Part shown: one piece after another, positions 1-6,423 of the stretch
Layout: each line of letters starts with the position of its first letter
Numbering within the stretch: position 1 is the stretch's first letter
NCBI GenBank assembly: GCA_030151985.1
Contig: JASLDZ010000315.1
Coordinates: 1-6,668, forward strand
Reading direction: 5' to 3'
Length of the DNA stretch: 6,668 nucleotides
From: Caulobacteraceae bacterium
Lineage (GTDB): Bacteria; Pseudomonadota; Alphaproteobacteria; Caulobacterales; Caulobacteraceae
Notes under the pieces: generated by a model
The model's database searches: none
The model's input: the letters and a program-made list of their open reading frames with translations, nothing else
What the model was told of the DNA's origin: nothing
Position numbers and translations under genes: made by a program

Positions 1-1
1 C

Positions 2-1732
2 GGGGCGGCGCTCACGAGGGCGTCCGCCCCGGCCGCGGCCTCGCCCATCCCGGGGCAGCCGAACGGTTCGGCCGCCGTCACCCCGCTGAGCCTGGAGGCG
101 CTGCTCGAGGGCCAGGGGCTCCTCGCCCCCGACGTCCTGGCGCGCGCGCGCCTCGTCCAGGCCGAGACCGGCGAACGGTTGGGCGCCATCGTGACTCGGC
201 TGGGGCTCCTGTCGGAGCAGGCGCTGGCGCAGGCGATCGCGACCGCCACGGGCGCCCCCCTGGCGAGCGCCGCCCACTATCCGGCCGAAGCGGCGCCCGA
301 GACGCTGGAGCTGTCACCCCGCTTCCTGCGCGACGCCCAGGCCGTGGTGCTCCGGGTCGAGCCGGAGCGCGCCTTCGTCGCCTTCGCCGACCCCTTCGAC
401 GCCTTCGCCCGCCGCGCCCTCGCCGTGGCCCTGCAGCGGCGCATCCAGCCCGTGGTGGGCCGCGCCGGCGAGATCGAACAGGCGCTCGAGCGCCTCTACG
501 GCGCCGCTCGCCAGGAGACGGATCTCGAGGCCAACGCCGACGAGCTGGACCTCGAACGCCTGCGCGACCTGGCCAGCGACGCGCCCGCGATCCGCGCCGT
601 CAACCGCCTGATCGCGACCGCAGTCGAGCAGCGCGCGTCGGACATCCACTTCGAACCCACCGAAACCGCGCTGCGCGTGCGGCTGCGCATCGACGGGGTG
701 CTGCGCGAGCTCGAGCCCCTGCCGCTGGCGCTCCGCGCATCGGTGGTGTCCCGCATCAAGGTCATGGCCGGCCTCAACATCGCCGAGCGTCGCCTGCCGC
801 AGGACGGCCGCCTGCGCATGAGCGTGCGCGGCCACGACGTCGACCTGCGCGTCGGCTCCTCGCCCAGCCTGCACGGCGAAACCGTCGTGCTTCGCCTCCT
901 CGACCAGTCCCAGCTCGTCCTCGACTACACCGAGCTGGGGTTCGACGCCGATCTCGCCCGCCGGTTCTCGCAGGTGCTGTCAAAGCCGAACGGGATCATC
1001 TTCGTCACCGGACCCACCGGGTCCGGCAAGACCACCACCCTCTACACGGCCCTGAAGGAGCTCAACGGCGACGAGCGCAAGCTCCTCACCATCGAGGATC
1101 CCATCGAGTACCGCCTTCCGGGCGTCGTCCAGACGCAGGCGGCGCCGGCGATCGGCCTGACCTTCGCCGCGGCGCTCCGAGGCTTCCTGCGCCAGGACCC
1201 CAACATCATCATGGTGGGCGAGGTGCGCGACCTGGAGACCGCGCAGGTGGCGATCCAGGCCGCGCTGGTCGGCAACCTGATCCTCTCCACCCTCCACACC
1301 AACTCGGCCGCGGCCTCGCTGACGCGCCTTCTCGACATCGGGGTCGAACCCTTCCGCATCACCACGACCCTGAACGCGGTCCTGGGCCAACGGCTGGTGC
1401 GCCGGTTGTGCCCGCACTGCCGCGAGCCCCACGACTCCCGCAGCGCCGCCGCCGCCCTGGCCGCCCTGGGCCTGGCCGCCCAGCCCGGCTACCGCGCGGT
1501 CGGGTGCGCGGCCTGCAACGGACACGGCTACCGGGGCCGCATCGCCATTCTCGAACTCCTGGTGGTCGACCGCGCCATCGGCCAACTCGTCCTGGCCCGC
1601 GCCGAAGCCCGCGAGATCGAGGAGGCCGCCGTCGCGGCCGGCATGCGCACCATGCTGCGCGACGGGTTGGCCAAGGTGGCGGCCGGCCTCACCACGATCG
1701 AGGAGGTCCTGCGCGTGACGCGGGAGGCCTGA
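2..1732 (+). CDS. gspE: T2SS assembly ATPase GspE (5' end outside window)
   Basis: Cytoplasmic hexameric secretion ATPase that powers pseudopilus assembly by docking on GspL and GspF. 576 residues are visible. The frame is open to the left edge with no ATG, GTG or TTG before 179, and the translation upstream of 179 already reads as the GspE N-terminal domain (LLEGQGLLAPDVLARARLVQ, about residues 35-54), so the true start lies upstream. In order: a Pro/Ala-rich stretch (about 1-25); N-terminal T2SSE_N-type domain (about 28-150); and the ATPase core. The core carries Walker A GPTGSGKTT (337-345, bases 1010-1036), the Asp box LLTIEDPIE (361-369), Walker B DPNIIMVGEVRD (399-410), the His box LSTLHTN (428-434), and a four-cysteine zinc motif CPHC...CAAC (Cys470, 473, 502, 505). 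An Ala-rich stretch lies inside the zinc loop. All catalytic motifs look intact. PilB of type IV pili is a related alternative, but the gene neighbours settle it as GspE. The gene ends 4 bases before gspF. Confidence 0.96.
   Translation, partial: GAALTRASAPAAASPIPGQPNGSAAVTPLSLEALLEGQGLLAPDVLARARLVQAETGERLGAIVTRLGLLSEQALAQAIATATGAPLASAAHYPAEAAPETLELSPRFLRDAQAVVLRVEPERAFVAFADPFDAFARRALAVALQRRIQPVVGRAGEIEQALERLYGAARQETDLEANADELDLERLRDLASDAPAIRAVNRLIATAVEQRASDIHFEPTETALRVRLRIDGVLRELEPLPLALRASVVSRIKVMAGLNIAERRLPQDGRLRMSVRGHDVDLRVGSSPSLHGETVVLRLLDQSQLVLDYTELGFDADLARRFSQVLSKPNGIIFVTGPTGSGKTTTLYTALKELNGDERKLLTIEDPIEYRLPGVVQTQAAPAIGLTFAAALRGFLRQDPNIIMVGEVRDLETAQVAIQAALVGNLILSTLHTNSAAASLTRLLDIGVEPFRITTTLNAVLGQRLVRRLCPHCREPHDSRSAAAALAALGLAAQPGYRAVGCAACNGHGYRGRIAILELLVVDRAIGQLVLARAEAREIEEAAVAAGMRTMLRDGLAKVAAGLTTIEEVLRVTREA
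1722..1727 (+). promoter_or_regulatory. Shine-Dalgarno site for gspF
   Basis: GGGAGG lies inside the last codons of gspE, nine bases before the gspF ATG at 1737. It is the clearest ribosome binding site in the window and supports that start. Most downstream genes lack an equally good site and instead overlap the preceding stop codon. Confidence 0.7.
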
Positions 1733-1736
1733 CGCG

Positions 1737-2939
1737 ATGCAAGCCTTCCGCTACCGCGCCGCCGCCGCCGACGGCGCGCTGAAGCAGGGCGTGGTCCAGG
1801 GCGCCACCGCCCGCGAGGCGCTGGAGACGCTCCGTCGCAGCGGTCTTCGGCCCATCGAGACGACGCCCGTCAAGGCGCCGGCGCCGCGCCGGGTGCGGCC
1901 GCTCCCCGGACGCGCCCTGGCCAAGCTCTTCTCCGAGCTCGGCGTCATGACCCGGGCCGGCATTCCGCTCGACCGGGCGCTGGCGGTCGCCGCCGACGGG
2001 GCCGAGGCCGCGCGGGTGCGCCAGGAACTCGCCGCGGTGCATGCCCGTGTCCGCGAAGGGGCGCCCTTGAGCCAGGCGCTCTCCGAACGACAGGGCGCCT
2101 TTCCGCCGCTTGCGACCGCCATGTGCGCGGCCGGCGAGGCCGACGGCCAGCCCGATCAGGCCATGAAGAAGCTGGGCGAGGCCCTGGCCCGGGCCCAGGC
2201 GCTGCACGAGACCCTGGTCTCGGCGGCGGTCTATCCGGCGATGCTGTTCCTCATCGCCGTCGGCGTGATCTCCCTCATGCTGTTCTGGGTGGTGCCCCAG
2301 TTCGAGAGCCTGTTCAGCGAAGGCGCCGCGCAGCTCCCGGCCATGACCCGCGCGGTGCTCGCGGTGAGCCGGTTCGCCCGCTCGAGCGGCCAGTGGGTCG
2401 CGCTGGGCCTCCTGGTCGCGGGCCTCGCCGCCTGGCGCGCTCTGCGCGACCCCGCTCTGCGCCGGCTCTGGGACCGACGCGCGCTCCAGCTCCCGCTGGC
2501 GGGCGCGCTCCTCGCCAAGTCCGAACTCGCCCGCTTCTTCAGGGTTCTGGGCAGCCTCGCCGACGGCGGCGTGGCGCTTCCCGACGCGCTCGCCATCGCC
2601 CGGCGCTCGCTTCTGAACACCCACCTCGCCGACGCCGTCGGCCGGGTCGCCAAGGGGCTGCGCGAAGGCCAGGAGCTGACCGGGCCGCTCGCGGCCACCG
2701 GCGTCCTGCCGCCCCTGGCCGTCTCCTACCTGCGCACCGGAGAGGAAAGCGCCCAGCTGCCGCTGATGCTGAACGGCCTCGCCGACGTCCTGGACGACGA
2801 CGTGCGCACCGGCGTGGAGCGCGCCATCTCCATCCTGACCCCGCTCATCACCGTCACCCTGGGCGCCCTCGTGGCGACCGTGATCGCCTCCATCATGAGC
2901 GCGATCCTGGGATTCAACGACTTGGCCCTGACCCGATGA
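1737..2939 (+). CDS. gspF: T2SS inner-membrane platform protein GspF
   Basis: Polytopic inner-membrane protein at the centre of the T2SS assembly platform. In this family it contacts GspE and GspL and is thought to help lift pseudopilin subunits from the membrane. 400 residues, the usual length. It has an N-terminal region that opens MQAFRYRAAAADG (typical of the family) and two repeated T2SSF domains. The first is about 62-185 (ELGVMTRAGIPLDRAL, then AAGEADGQPDQAM with Glu134). The second is about 265-388 (FFRVLGSLADGGVALPDAL, then RTGEESAQLPLML). Hydrophobic segments at about 163-187, 220-237 and 365-391 match the three membrane spans of the family. The ATG start is supported by GGGAGG nine bases upstream and a 4-base gap from gspE. 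The stop codon overlaps the gspG start as ATGA. Confidence 0.96.
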   Translation: MQAFRYRAAAADGALKQGVVQGATAREALETLRRSGLRPIETTPVKAPAPRRVRPLPGRALAKLFSELGVMTRAGIPLDRALAVAADGAEAARVRQELAAVHARVREGAPLSQALSERQGAFPPLATAMCAAGEADGQPDQAMKKLGEALARAQALHETLVSAAVYPAMLFLIAVGVISLMLFWVVPQFESLFSEGAAQLPAMTRAVLAVSRFARSSGQWVALGLLVAGLAAWRALRDPALRRLWDRRALQLPLAGALLAKSELARFFRVLGSLADGGVALPDALAIARRSLLNTHLADAVGRVAKGLREGQELTGPLAATGVLPPLAVSYLRTGEESAQLPLMLNGLADVLDDDVRTGVERAISILTPLITVTLGALVATVIASIMSAILGFNDLALTR

Positions 2940-3421
2940 TCCTCCCGTCGCTTCCCCGCCCTTCCAAGTCCGTCGCTCAGTCGCCCGTGCGTGAGGCGCA
3001 TCGGGACGAGAGCGGCGACGCCGGCTTCACCCTGCTGGAACTCTTGGTCGTCATCGCCATCCTGGCGCTTCTGGCCGCCATCGTGGCGCCTCAGGTGCTG
3101 CGCTACCTCGGCTCCTCGCGCTCGCAGGCCGCCAAGGTGCAGATCGAGAACATCAGCACCGCGCTGGACAACTTCCGCCTGGACGTCGGCCACTACCCGA
3201 CCGCCGACGAGGGCCTGGCCGCGCTGGTGAAGGCGCCCGCGGCAGAGCCCAGCTGGAACGGCCCCTACCTGCGCAAGGACGGCGCGCTCACCGACCCCTG
3301 GGGACGCAAGTACCTCTACCAGTCGCCCGGCCGCCACAACGGCGACTTCGACGTCTGGAGCTTCGGCTCCGACGGGGTGGAAGGCGGCGCGAACGAAGCC
3401 CGAGATGTCGGCAACTGGTGA
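2936..3421 (+). CDS. gspG: T2SS major pseudopilin GspG
   Basis: Main subunit of the periplasmic pseudopilus, processed by the prepilin peptidase (GspO). 161 residues. A 30-residue leader ends in Gly30, followed by FTLLE (Phe at +1, Glu at +5) and a hydrophobic helix (31-52, LLVVIAILALLAAIVAPQV). The globular part has the family landmarks DNFRLDVGHYPT (78-89), WNGPYLRKDGALTDPWGRKY (107-126) and FGSDGVEGG (143-151) followed by RDVGNW. The last region corresponds to the calcium-binding loops of GspG. The ATG start overlaps the gspF stop (ATGA). An in-frame GTG at 2987 would give a 13-residue leader and cannot be excluded, because the 30-residue leader is long and neither start has a clear Shine-Dalgarno site. 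The 3' end overlaps gspH by 17 bases. Confidence 0.96.
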   Translation: MILPSLPRPSKSVAQSPVREAHRDESGDAGFTLLELLVVIAILALLAAIVAPQVLRYLGSSRSQAAKVQIENISTALDNFRLDVGHYPTADEGLAALVKAPAAEPSWNGPYLRKDGALTDPWGRKYLYQSPGRHNGDFDVWSFGSDGVEGGANEARDVGNW

Positions 3422-3836
3422 CCCCTCCCTCCGGGCTGACCGCGGCGCCACCCTCCTCGAGATGCTCGTGGTGGTCGCGATCCTGGCCATGACCACCGCC
3501 ATCGTCTTCCCGATGGGCGCAGGGGTCTACGAACGGCTCGCCGCGCGCGTCGCGCGAAGCGCCGTGGCCGCCGACCTGCGCCGCGTACGCAGCGAAGCCC
3601 AACGCACCGACGCCCCCTTGGCCCTCCAGGTGTTCGACGACGGGCGCCGCTACAGGGCCGGCGAGCGCGACGTGCTCCTGCCCGCCACGCTTCGACTGAG
3701 CGCCAGCCCGTCGCGGATCACCTTCTTCCCCACCGGCGTCCCCGAAGGCGCGGAGCTGCGGATCACCCCCGCCCACGGCCCCGCCCTGGCGCTCGTCGTG
3801 GAGCCCGGAAGCGGGCTCGTGCGTGAAGCCCCATGA
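3405..3836 (+). CDS. gspH: T2SS minor pseudopilin GspH
   Basis: Minor pseudopilin that in this family links the pseudopilus tip complex to the GspG shaft. 143 residues. A 14-residue leader (MSATGDPSLRADRG) is followed by ATLLE, so the residue after cleavage is Ala instead of the common Phe, while Glu at +5 is kept. The hydrophobic helix is about 20-37 (LVVVAILAMTTAIVFPMG). The C-terminal half contains ITFFPTGVPEGAELRI (105-120), which matches the 'FFPxG' strand typical of GspH/FimT-type pseudopilins. The ATG lies inside the end of gspG (17-base overlap). The GTGA at the gspG stop is in a different frame, so 3405 is the only good start. A weak purine run (GAACGAAG) precedes it. The stop overlaps the gspI start as ATGA. 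Confidence 0.9.
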   Translation: MSATGDPSLRADRGATLLEMLVVVAILAMTTAIVFPMGAGVYERLAARVARSAVAADLRRVRSEAQRTDAPLALQVFDDGRRYRAGERDVLLPATLRLSASPSRITFFPTGVPEGAELRITPAHGPALALVVEPGSGLVREAP

Positions 3837-4222
3837 CCGGCGCACGCCCTTCGAGGCCCCGGCCCTTGGGCCGTCCTTCCGACGCGGGCTCGGTCTTGGT
3901 GGACGCCCTCGTCGGCCTGGGCATCCTGGCCATCACCCTGACGCTGGCGGCGCAAGCGGTGCAGGACGGCCTGCGGCGGAGCCGCCGACAGGAGGACGCG
4001 CGCATGGCGCAGCTCGTCGCCCGCTCGCAGCTCGCAAGCGTCGGTGCCGACATCCCCCTGGCGCCCGGCCGCCGATCGGGGGCCGACGGCCCGCTGCTCT
4101 GGGCGGTCACCGTCACCCCGGACGCCGGTTCGGGCGGCCTGCTCTCGGTCGCGGTGGAGGTGGACGACGCCCGCGGCGCGCGCCTGGCCACGCTGCGCTC
4201 GCTCAGGACCGCAGGCTCGTGA
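3833..4222 (+). CDS. gspI: T2SS minor pseudopilin GspI, atypical signal
   Basis: Minor pseudopilin of the tip complex, which in known systems pairs with GspJ and GspK. 129 residues, near the usual size. A 19-residue Arg/Pro-rich leader ends at Gly19, followed by SVLVDALVGLGILAITLTLA. Cleavage after Gly19 would leave Ser at +1 and Asp at +5, where nearly all processed pseudopilins except GspK have Glu. Family identity rests on its position between gspH and gspJ, the N-terminal helix, and the segment RMAQLVARSQLASVGADIPL (57-76) followed by a Gly-rich turn and LLWAVTV, which resembles the GspI core. ATGA overlap with gspH; GTGA overlap with gspJ. There is no strong Shine-Dalgarno site; only TGAAG lies a few bases before the ATG. 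Confidence 0.85.
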   Translation: MTGARPSRPRPLGRPSDAGSVLVDALVGLGILAITLTLAAQAVQDGLRRSRRQEDARMAQLVARSQLASVGADIPLAPGRRSGADGPLLWAVTVTPDAGSGGLLSVAVEVDDARGARLATLRSLRTAGS

Positions 4223-4881
4223 CCCCCGCCCGCACGCCCCATCGCGCCTCTGACGACGCCGGCTTCACCCTGGTCGAGATGCTGGTCAGCCTGGGCGTGC
4301 TGGCGGTCGTGGCCGTGCTGGTCGCCCAGGCGTTCGGCGGCGGCGGCCGCGCGCTCTCCACGCTCGAGACCCGCACCGCCCAGGGCGAAGAGGTCGCCTG
4401 GGCGCAGGGCGAGCTGCGTCAGCTCGTCGAGGCGCTCGTGCCGCACGCGGTGTTCCTCGGCGGCGAGCCCTCCGTCGCCTTCACCGGGTCCGACCAGTCC
4501 GCCGAATGGATGGCGCTCGTGCGCCCGCCCGGCCACACGGCCCGGGTCGAATGGGTCCGGGTGGACCGCTCGCCGCAGGGAGACCTGCAGGTGGCGGTGT
4601 CCGGCCCCGACGGCCCGCCGCTCTACGGTCCGCCCCGCCCGCTCCTGCGCGGTGTCCAAGCCTTGCGGTTCTCCTACTTCGGGACCGCCACCCGGACGGC
4701 GGCGCCCGCCTGGCGCGCGAGCTGGAGCGACGCGGCCGCGCCGCCGCAGGCCGTTCGTCTGGAGCTGCAGATGGCGGACGGCCGACGCTGGTGGCCCGCC
4801 TTCGTCGCCCGTCCCGCCGCGATGATCGACGACGCCTGCACGGTCGATCCGCAGACCGGCGCCTGCCGGGGGCGCTCATGA
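4219..4881 (+). CDS. gspJ: T2SS minor pseudopilin GspJ
   Basis: Minor pseudopilin of the tip complex. 220 residues from a GTG start that overlaps the gspI stop (GTGA); AGGA at 4205-4208 lies ten bases upstream. A 15-residue leader ends in DDAG, followed by FTLVE (Phe +1, Glu +5) and a hydrophobic helix (about 20-38). The globular domain shows GspJ landmarks: EVAWAQGELRQLVEALVP (58-75), LLRGVQALRFSYFG (142-155, like the 'LldgV..l.f.Y' strand) and AVRLELQMADGRRW (178-191). The C-terminus has the window's only cysteine pair in a predicted periplasmic domain (Cys206 and Cys216, in ACTVDPQTGACR), a possible disulfide. An in-frame open stretch continues upstream into gspI, but that part is out-of-frame shadow. 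The stop overlaps the next gene as ATGA, leaving no room for gspK. Confidence 0.93.
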   Translation: MTPARTPHRASDDAGFTLVEMLVSLGVLAVVAVLVAQAFGGGGRALSTLETRTAQGEEVAWAQGELRQLVEALVPHAVFLGGEPSVAFTGSDQSAEWMALVRPPGHTARVEWVRVDRSPQGDLQVAVSGPDGPPLYGPPRPLLRGVQALRFSYFGTATRTAAPAWRASWSDAAAPPQAVRLELQMADGRRWWPAFVARPAAMIDDACTVDPQTGACRGRS

Positions 4882-5873
4882 CTCAGGTGCTCGACCGCGA
4901 CGTCGCCGAACTCGGGCCCGCGGCGGCGAGGTTCTGGGCGTGGTGGACCCGCGAGCTGCGCGCGCTCGCCGCGCCCCTGGTCCGGGAGCGTTCGCCCCGA
5001 CGCGACCGCTGGCCGCTCATCGACGTCACGCCGGACGGCCGGCTCGAGGTCGGCACGCCGGACCGGGCGGTCCGCAAGGTGGCCTTGCGCCTGCCCGCCG
5101 AGCGGGTGCTGCGGCGCGCCCTGGCCATGCCCGCGCTCGGCGTGCGCGACCTCGAGCGGCTCGTGCGTCTCGACGCCGACCGGCTCACCCCCTTCGCCGA
5201 GGGAACCGCCTACCACCACCTGGTCGTGGGAGCGACCGCGGGCGAGGACGGCGCGCGGGACGTGCGGCTCCTCAGCGTCTCGCGAGGCTTCGTCGACCAG
5301 GCCCTGGCGGACGCACAGGCGCAGGGCCGGGATGTCCGGGCGCTCTGGGCCCCGGACGAGCACGGCCGGATCGACCTTCTGCCCCTGGTCCGGGCGGGAC
5401 GGCCGGACCCTGCCCGGCGCCTGCGCCGGACCCTGTGGGCCGCCGCCTTGGCGCTTGTGGCGCTGAACCTCGGCGTCTGGGTCTGGCGCGACGGGGAGGC
5501 CACCCGCGCGCTCGAAGCCCGCGCCGAGGCCGCCGACGCGAGGGCCCGCCGGGTGGCGCAGGCGAGCCTCGAGGCGCGCGCCCTCTCCGGCCTTCTGGAC
5601 AGCGCCGCGTCCGGCGCCGACCGGGCCGATCCCTTGTTCGCCCTGGACGCCGTCGGGCGCGCCCTTCCCGCCGGGGCGACGCTGCAGAGGCTGGAGTGGC
5701 GCGACGGGCAGGTGCGCCTCGCGGGCGTCAAGCCGGCCGAGCTCGACGTGGCCGCGGCGCTGCGGTCCGATCCGGCCTTCGGCGAGGTGCGCGACGCCTC
5801 CGGAGCGGCGGCCTCGTCCGACCGCTTCGAGCTCGCCGCGCGCCTGTCTCAGCTGCGCAGGCCCGCGTCGTGA
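4878..5873 (+). CDS. gspL: T2SS inner-membrane platform protein GspL
   Basis: Bitopic inner-membrane protein that recruits GspE through its cytoplasmic part and pairs with GspM in the periplasm. 331 residues. Cytoplasmic region 1-184 contains a first strand-like segment (LIDVTPDGRLEVG, 47-59), then LPAERVLRRALAMPAL and LLSVSRGFVDQALADAQAQG (131-150), followed by WAPD, all resembling the actin-like PilM/GspL fold. A single membrane span (about 185-203, LWAAALALVALNLGVWVW) is followed by a charged helix likely to form a coiled coil (about 205-240). A PilN-type ferredoxin-like periplasmic domain follows (about 250-325, PLFALDAVGRALPAGATLQRL). Known GspL proteins are nearer 400 residues with a larger cytoplasmic part, so this is a short form. 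ATGA overlap with gspJ; GTGA overlap with gspM. It could be annotated as a PilN-domain protein, but position and architecture favour GspL. Confidence 0.87.
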   Translation: MTQVLDRDVAELGPAAARFWAWWTRELRALAAPLVRERSPRRDRWPLIDVTPDGRLEVGTPDRAVRKVALRLPAERVLRRALAMPALGVRDLERLVRLDADRLTPFAEGTAYHHLVVGATAGEDGARDVRLLSVSRGFVDQALADAQAQGRDVRALWAPDEHGRIDLLPLVRAGRPDPARRLRRTLWAAALALVALNLGVWVWRDGEATRALEARAEAADARARRVAQASLEARALSGLLDSAASGADRADPLFALDAVGRALPAGATLQRLEWRDGQVRLAGVKPAELDVAAALRSDPAFGEVRDASGAAASSDRFELAARLSQLRRPAS

Positions 5874-6421
5874 CCGCCGCCCTATCCGAACGCGAGCAGA
5901 GGCTGCTGGCGGCCGCCCTCCTCGTGGCGGCGATCGCGCTCGCCTGGTTCGCCGCCGCGGCGCCGCTCAAGGCCGGGTACGACGCCCGGCGCGATCGCCG
6001 CGACGCGGCCGAGGCGCGCCTGCGCCACGACCAGCGGCTGGTCGCCGGCGGGCAGGCGGCGCTCGGCCCCCTCGTCCTCGCCCGCGCGGCGGCGGGACCG
6101 CTCACCCTGGACGCCAAGGACGCGGCCCTGGCCGGGCGACTGGCCCAGCTGCGGGTCGCGCGAGCGGCGGCCCAGAGCGGGGTCAAGGTGGCCGCGCTGA
6201 AGACCGGCGCCGCGGACCGCCCGCTCCTCACGGTCGAGGCGGACCTGCGGGGCGACCACGCCAGCCTCCTGGCCCTCCTTCAGCGCCTCGAGGCCGACGC
6301 GCCGAGAGCGCGCGTCGATCACTGGGTCGAGACCCGCAGCGAAGGGTTCCAGGGGTCGGAGGGCGCTCCCGCCGCCCTGGACGCCCACCTGTCGCTCACC
6401 TACGCCTACCGGCCGGACTGA
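5870..6421 (+). CDS. gspM: T2SS inner-membrane platform protein GspM
   Basis: Small bitopic inner-membrane protein that forms dimers with GspL and stabilises the platform. 183 residues, close to the family's usual length. It has a short N-terminal tail (TAALSEREQR), typical of GspM, which often begins with a 'Ser-x-Arg-Glu-xx-Leu' segment. One membrane span (about 11-31, LLAAALLVAAIALAWFAAAAP) is followed by a charged, Ala/Arg-rich helix (about 35-60) and a ferredoxin-like domain (about 85-180) including VKVAALKTG, LLTVEADLRGDHASLLALLQRLE and VDHWVETR. The GTG start overlaps the gspL stop (GTGA) with no strong Shine-Dalgarno site, suggesting translational coupling. The frame stays open far upstream through gspL, but that part is GC-rich shadow with no recognisable fold. 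Confidence 0.9.
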   Translation: MTAALSEREQRLLAAALLVAAIALAWFAAAAPLKAGYDARRDRRDAAEARLRHDQRLVAGGQAALGPLVLARAAAGPLTLDAKDAALAGRLAQLRVARAAAQSGVKVAALKTGAADRPLLTVEADLRGDHASLLALLQRLEADAPRARVDHWVETRSEGFQGSEGAPAALDAHLSLTYAYRPD

Positions 6422-6423
6422 GC

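Noticed and set aside
1..89. End of an upstream gene (for example gspD) with a stop at 87-89
   Set aside because: The frame ending at 87-89 reads as Arg/Pro-rich shadow without secretin character, while the overlapping gspE frame is coherent.
179..181. TTG as the gspE start
   Set aside because: The frame continues upstream with clear GspE N-terminal domain sequence, and starting here would cut that domain. The gene begins outside the window.
1008..1026. Perfect 8-base inverted repeat with a 3-base loop (CCGGACCC ... GGGTCCGG)
   Set aside because: It lies in the Walker A codons (GPTGSG) of gspE, has no T-run after it and sits mid-gene. The conserved residues plus GC-rich codon choice explain it; not a terminator.
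1441..1490. GCC trinucleotide run in gspE
   Set aside because: It encodes an Ala-rich linker inside the zinc-binding loop. It is imperfect and in frame, so it is compositional and not a distinct repeat element.
1689..2624. Long antisense open frame (311 codons) opposite gspF
   Set aside because: Opposite a well-supported gene. The translation is low-complexity (Gly, Arg, Ala, Glu, His) with no recognisable domain; such shadows are expected at this GC content. The other antisense frames were rejected for the same reason.
2123..2935. Open frame on the + strand upstream of and in frame with gspG
   Set aside because: Arg/Pro-rich out-of-frame shadow of gspF. Recognisable protein begins only at or after the ATG at 2936.
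3823..4218. Open frame upstream of and in frame with gspJ
   Set aside because: Shadow of gspI with no pseudopilin signal of its own. The GspJ leader begins at the GTG at 4219.
4940..5869. Open frame on the + strand upstream of and in frame with gspM
   Set aside because: Overlaps gspL out of frame and reads as Arg/Pro/Gly-rich shadow. Only the part from the GTG at 5870 looks like GspM.
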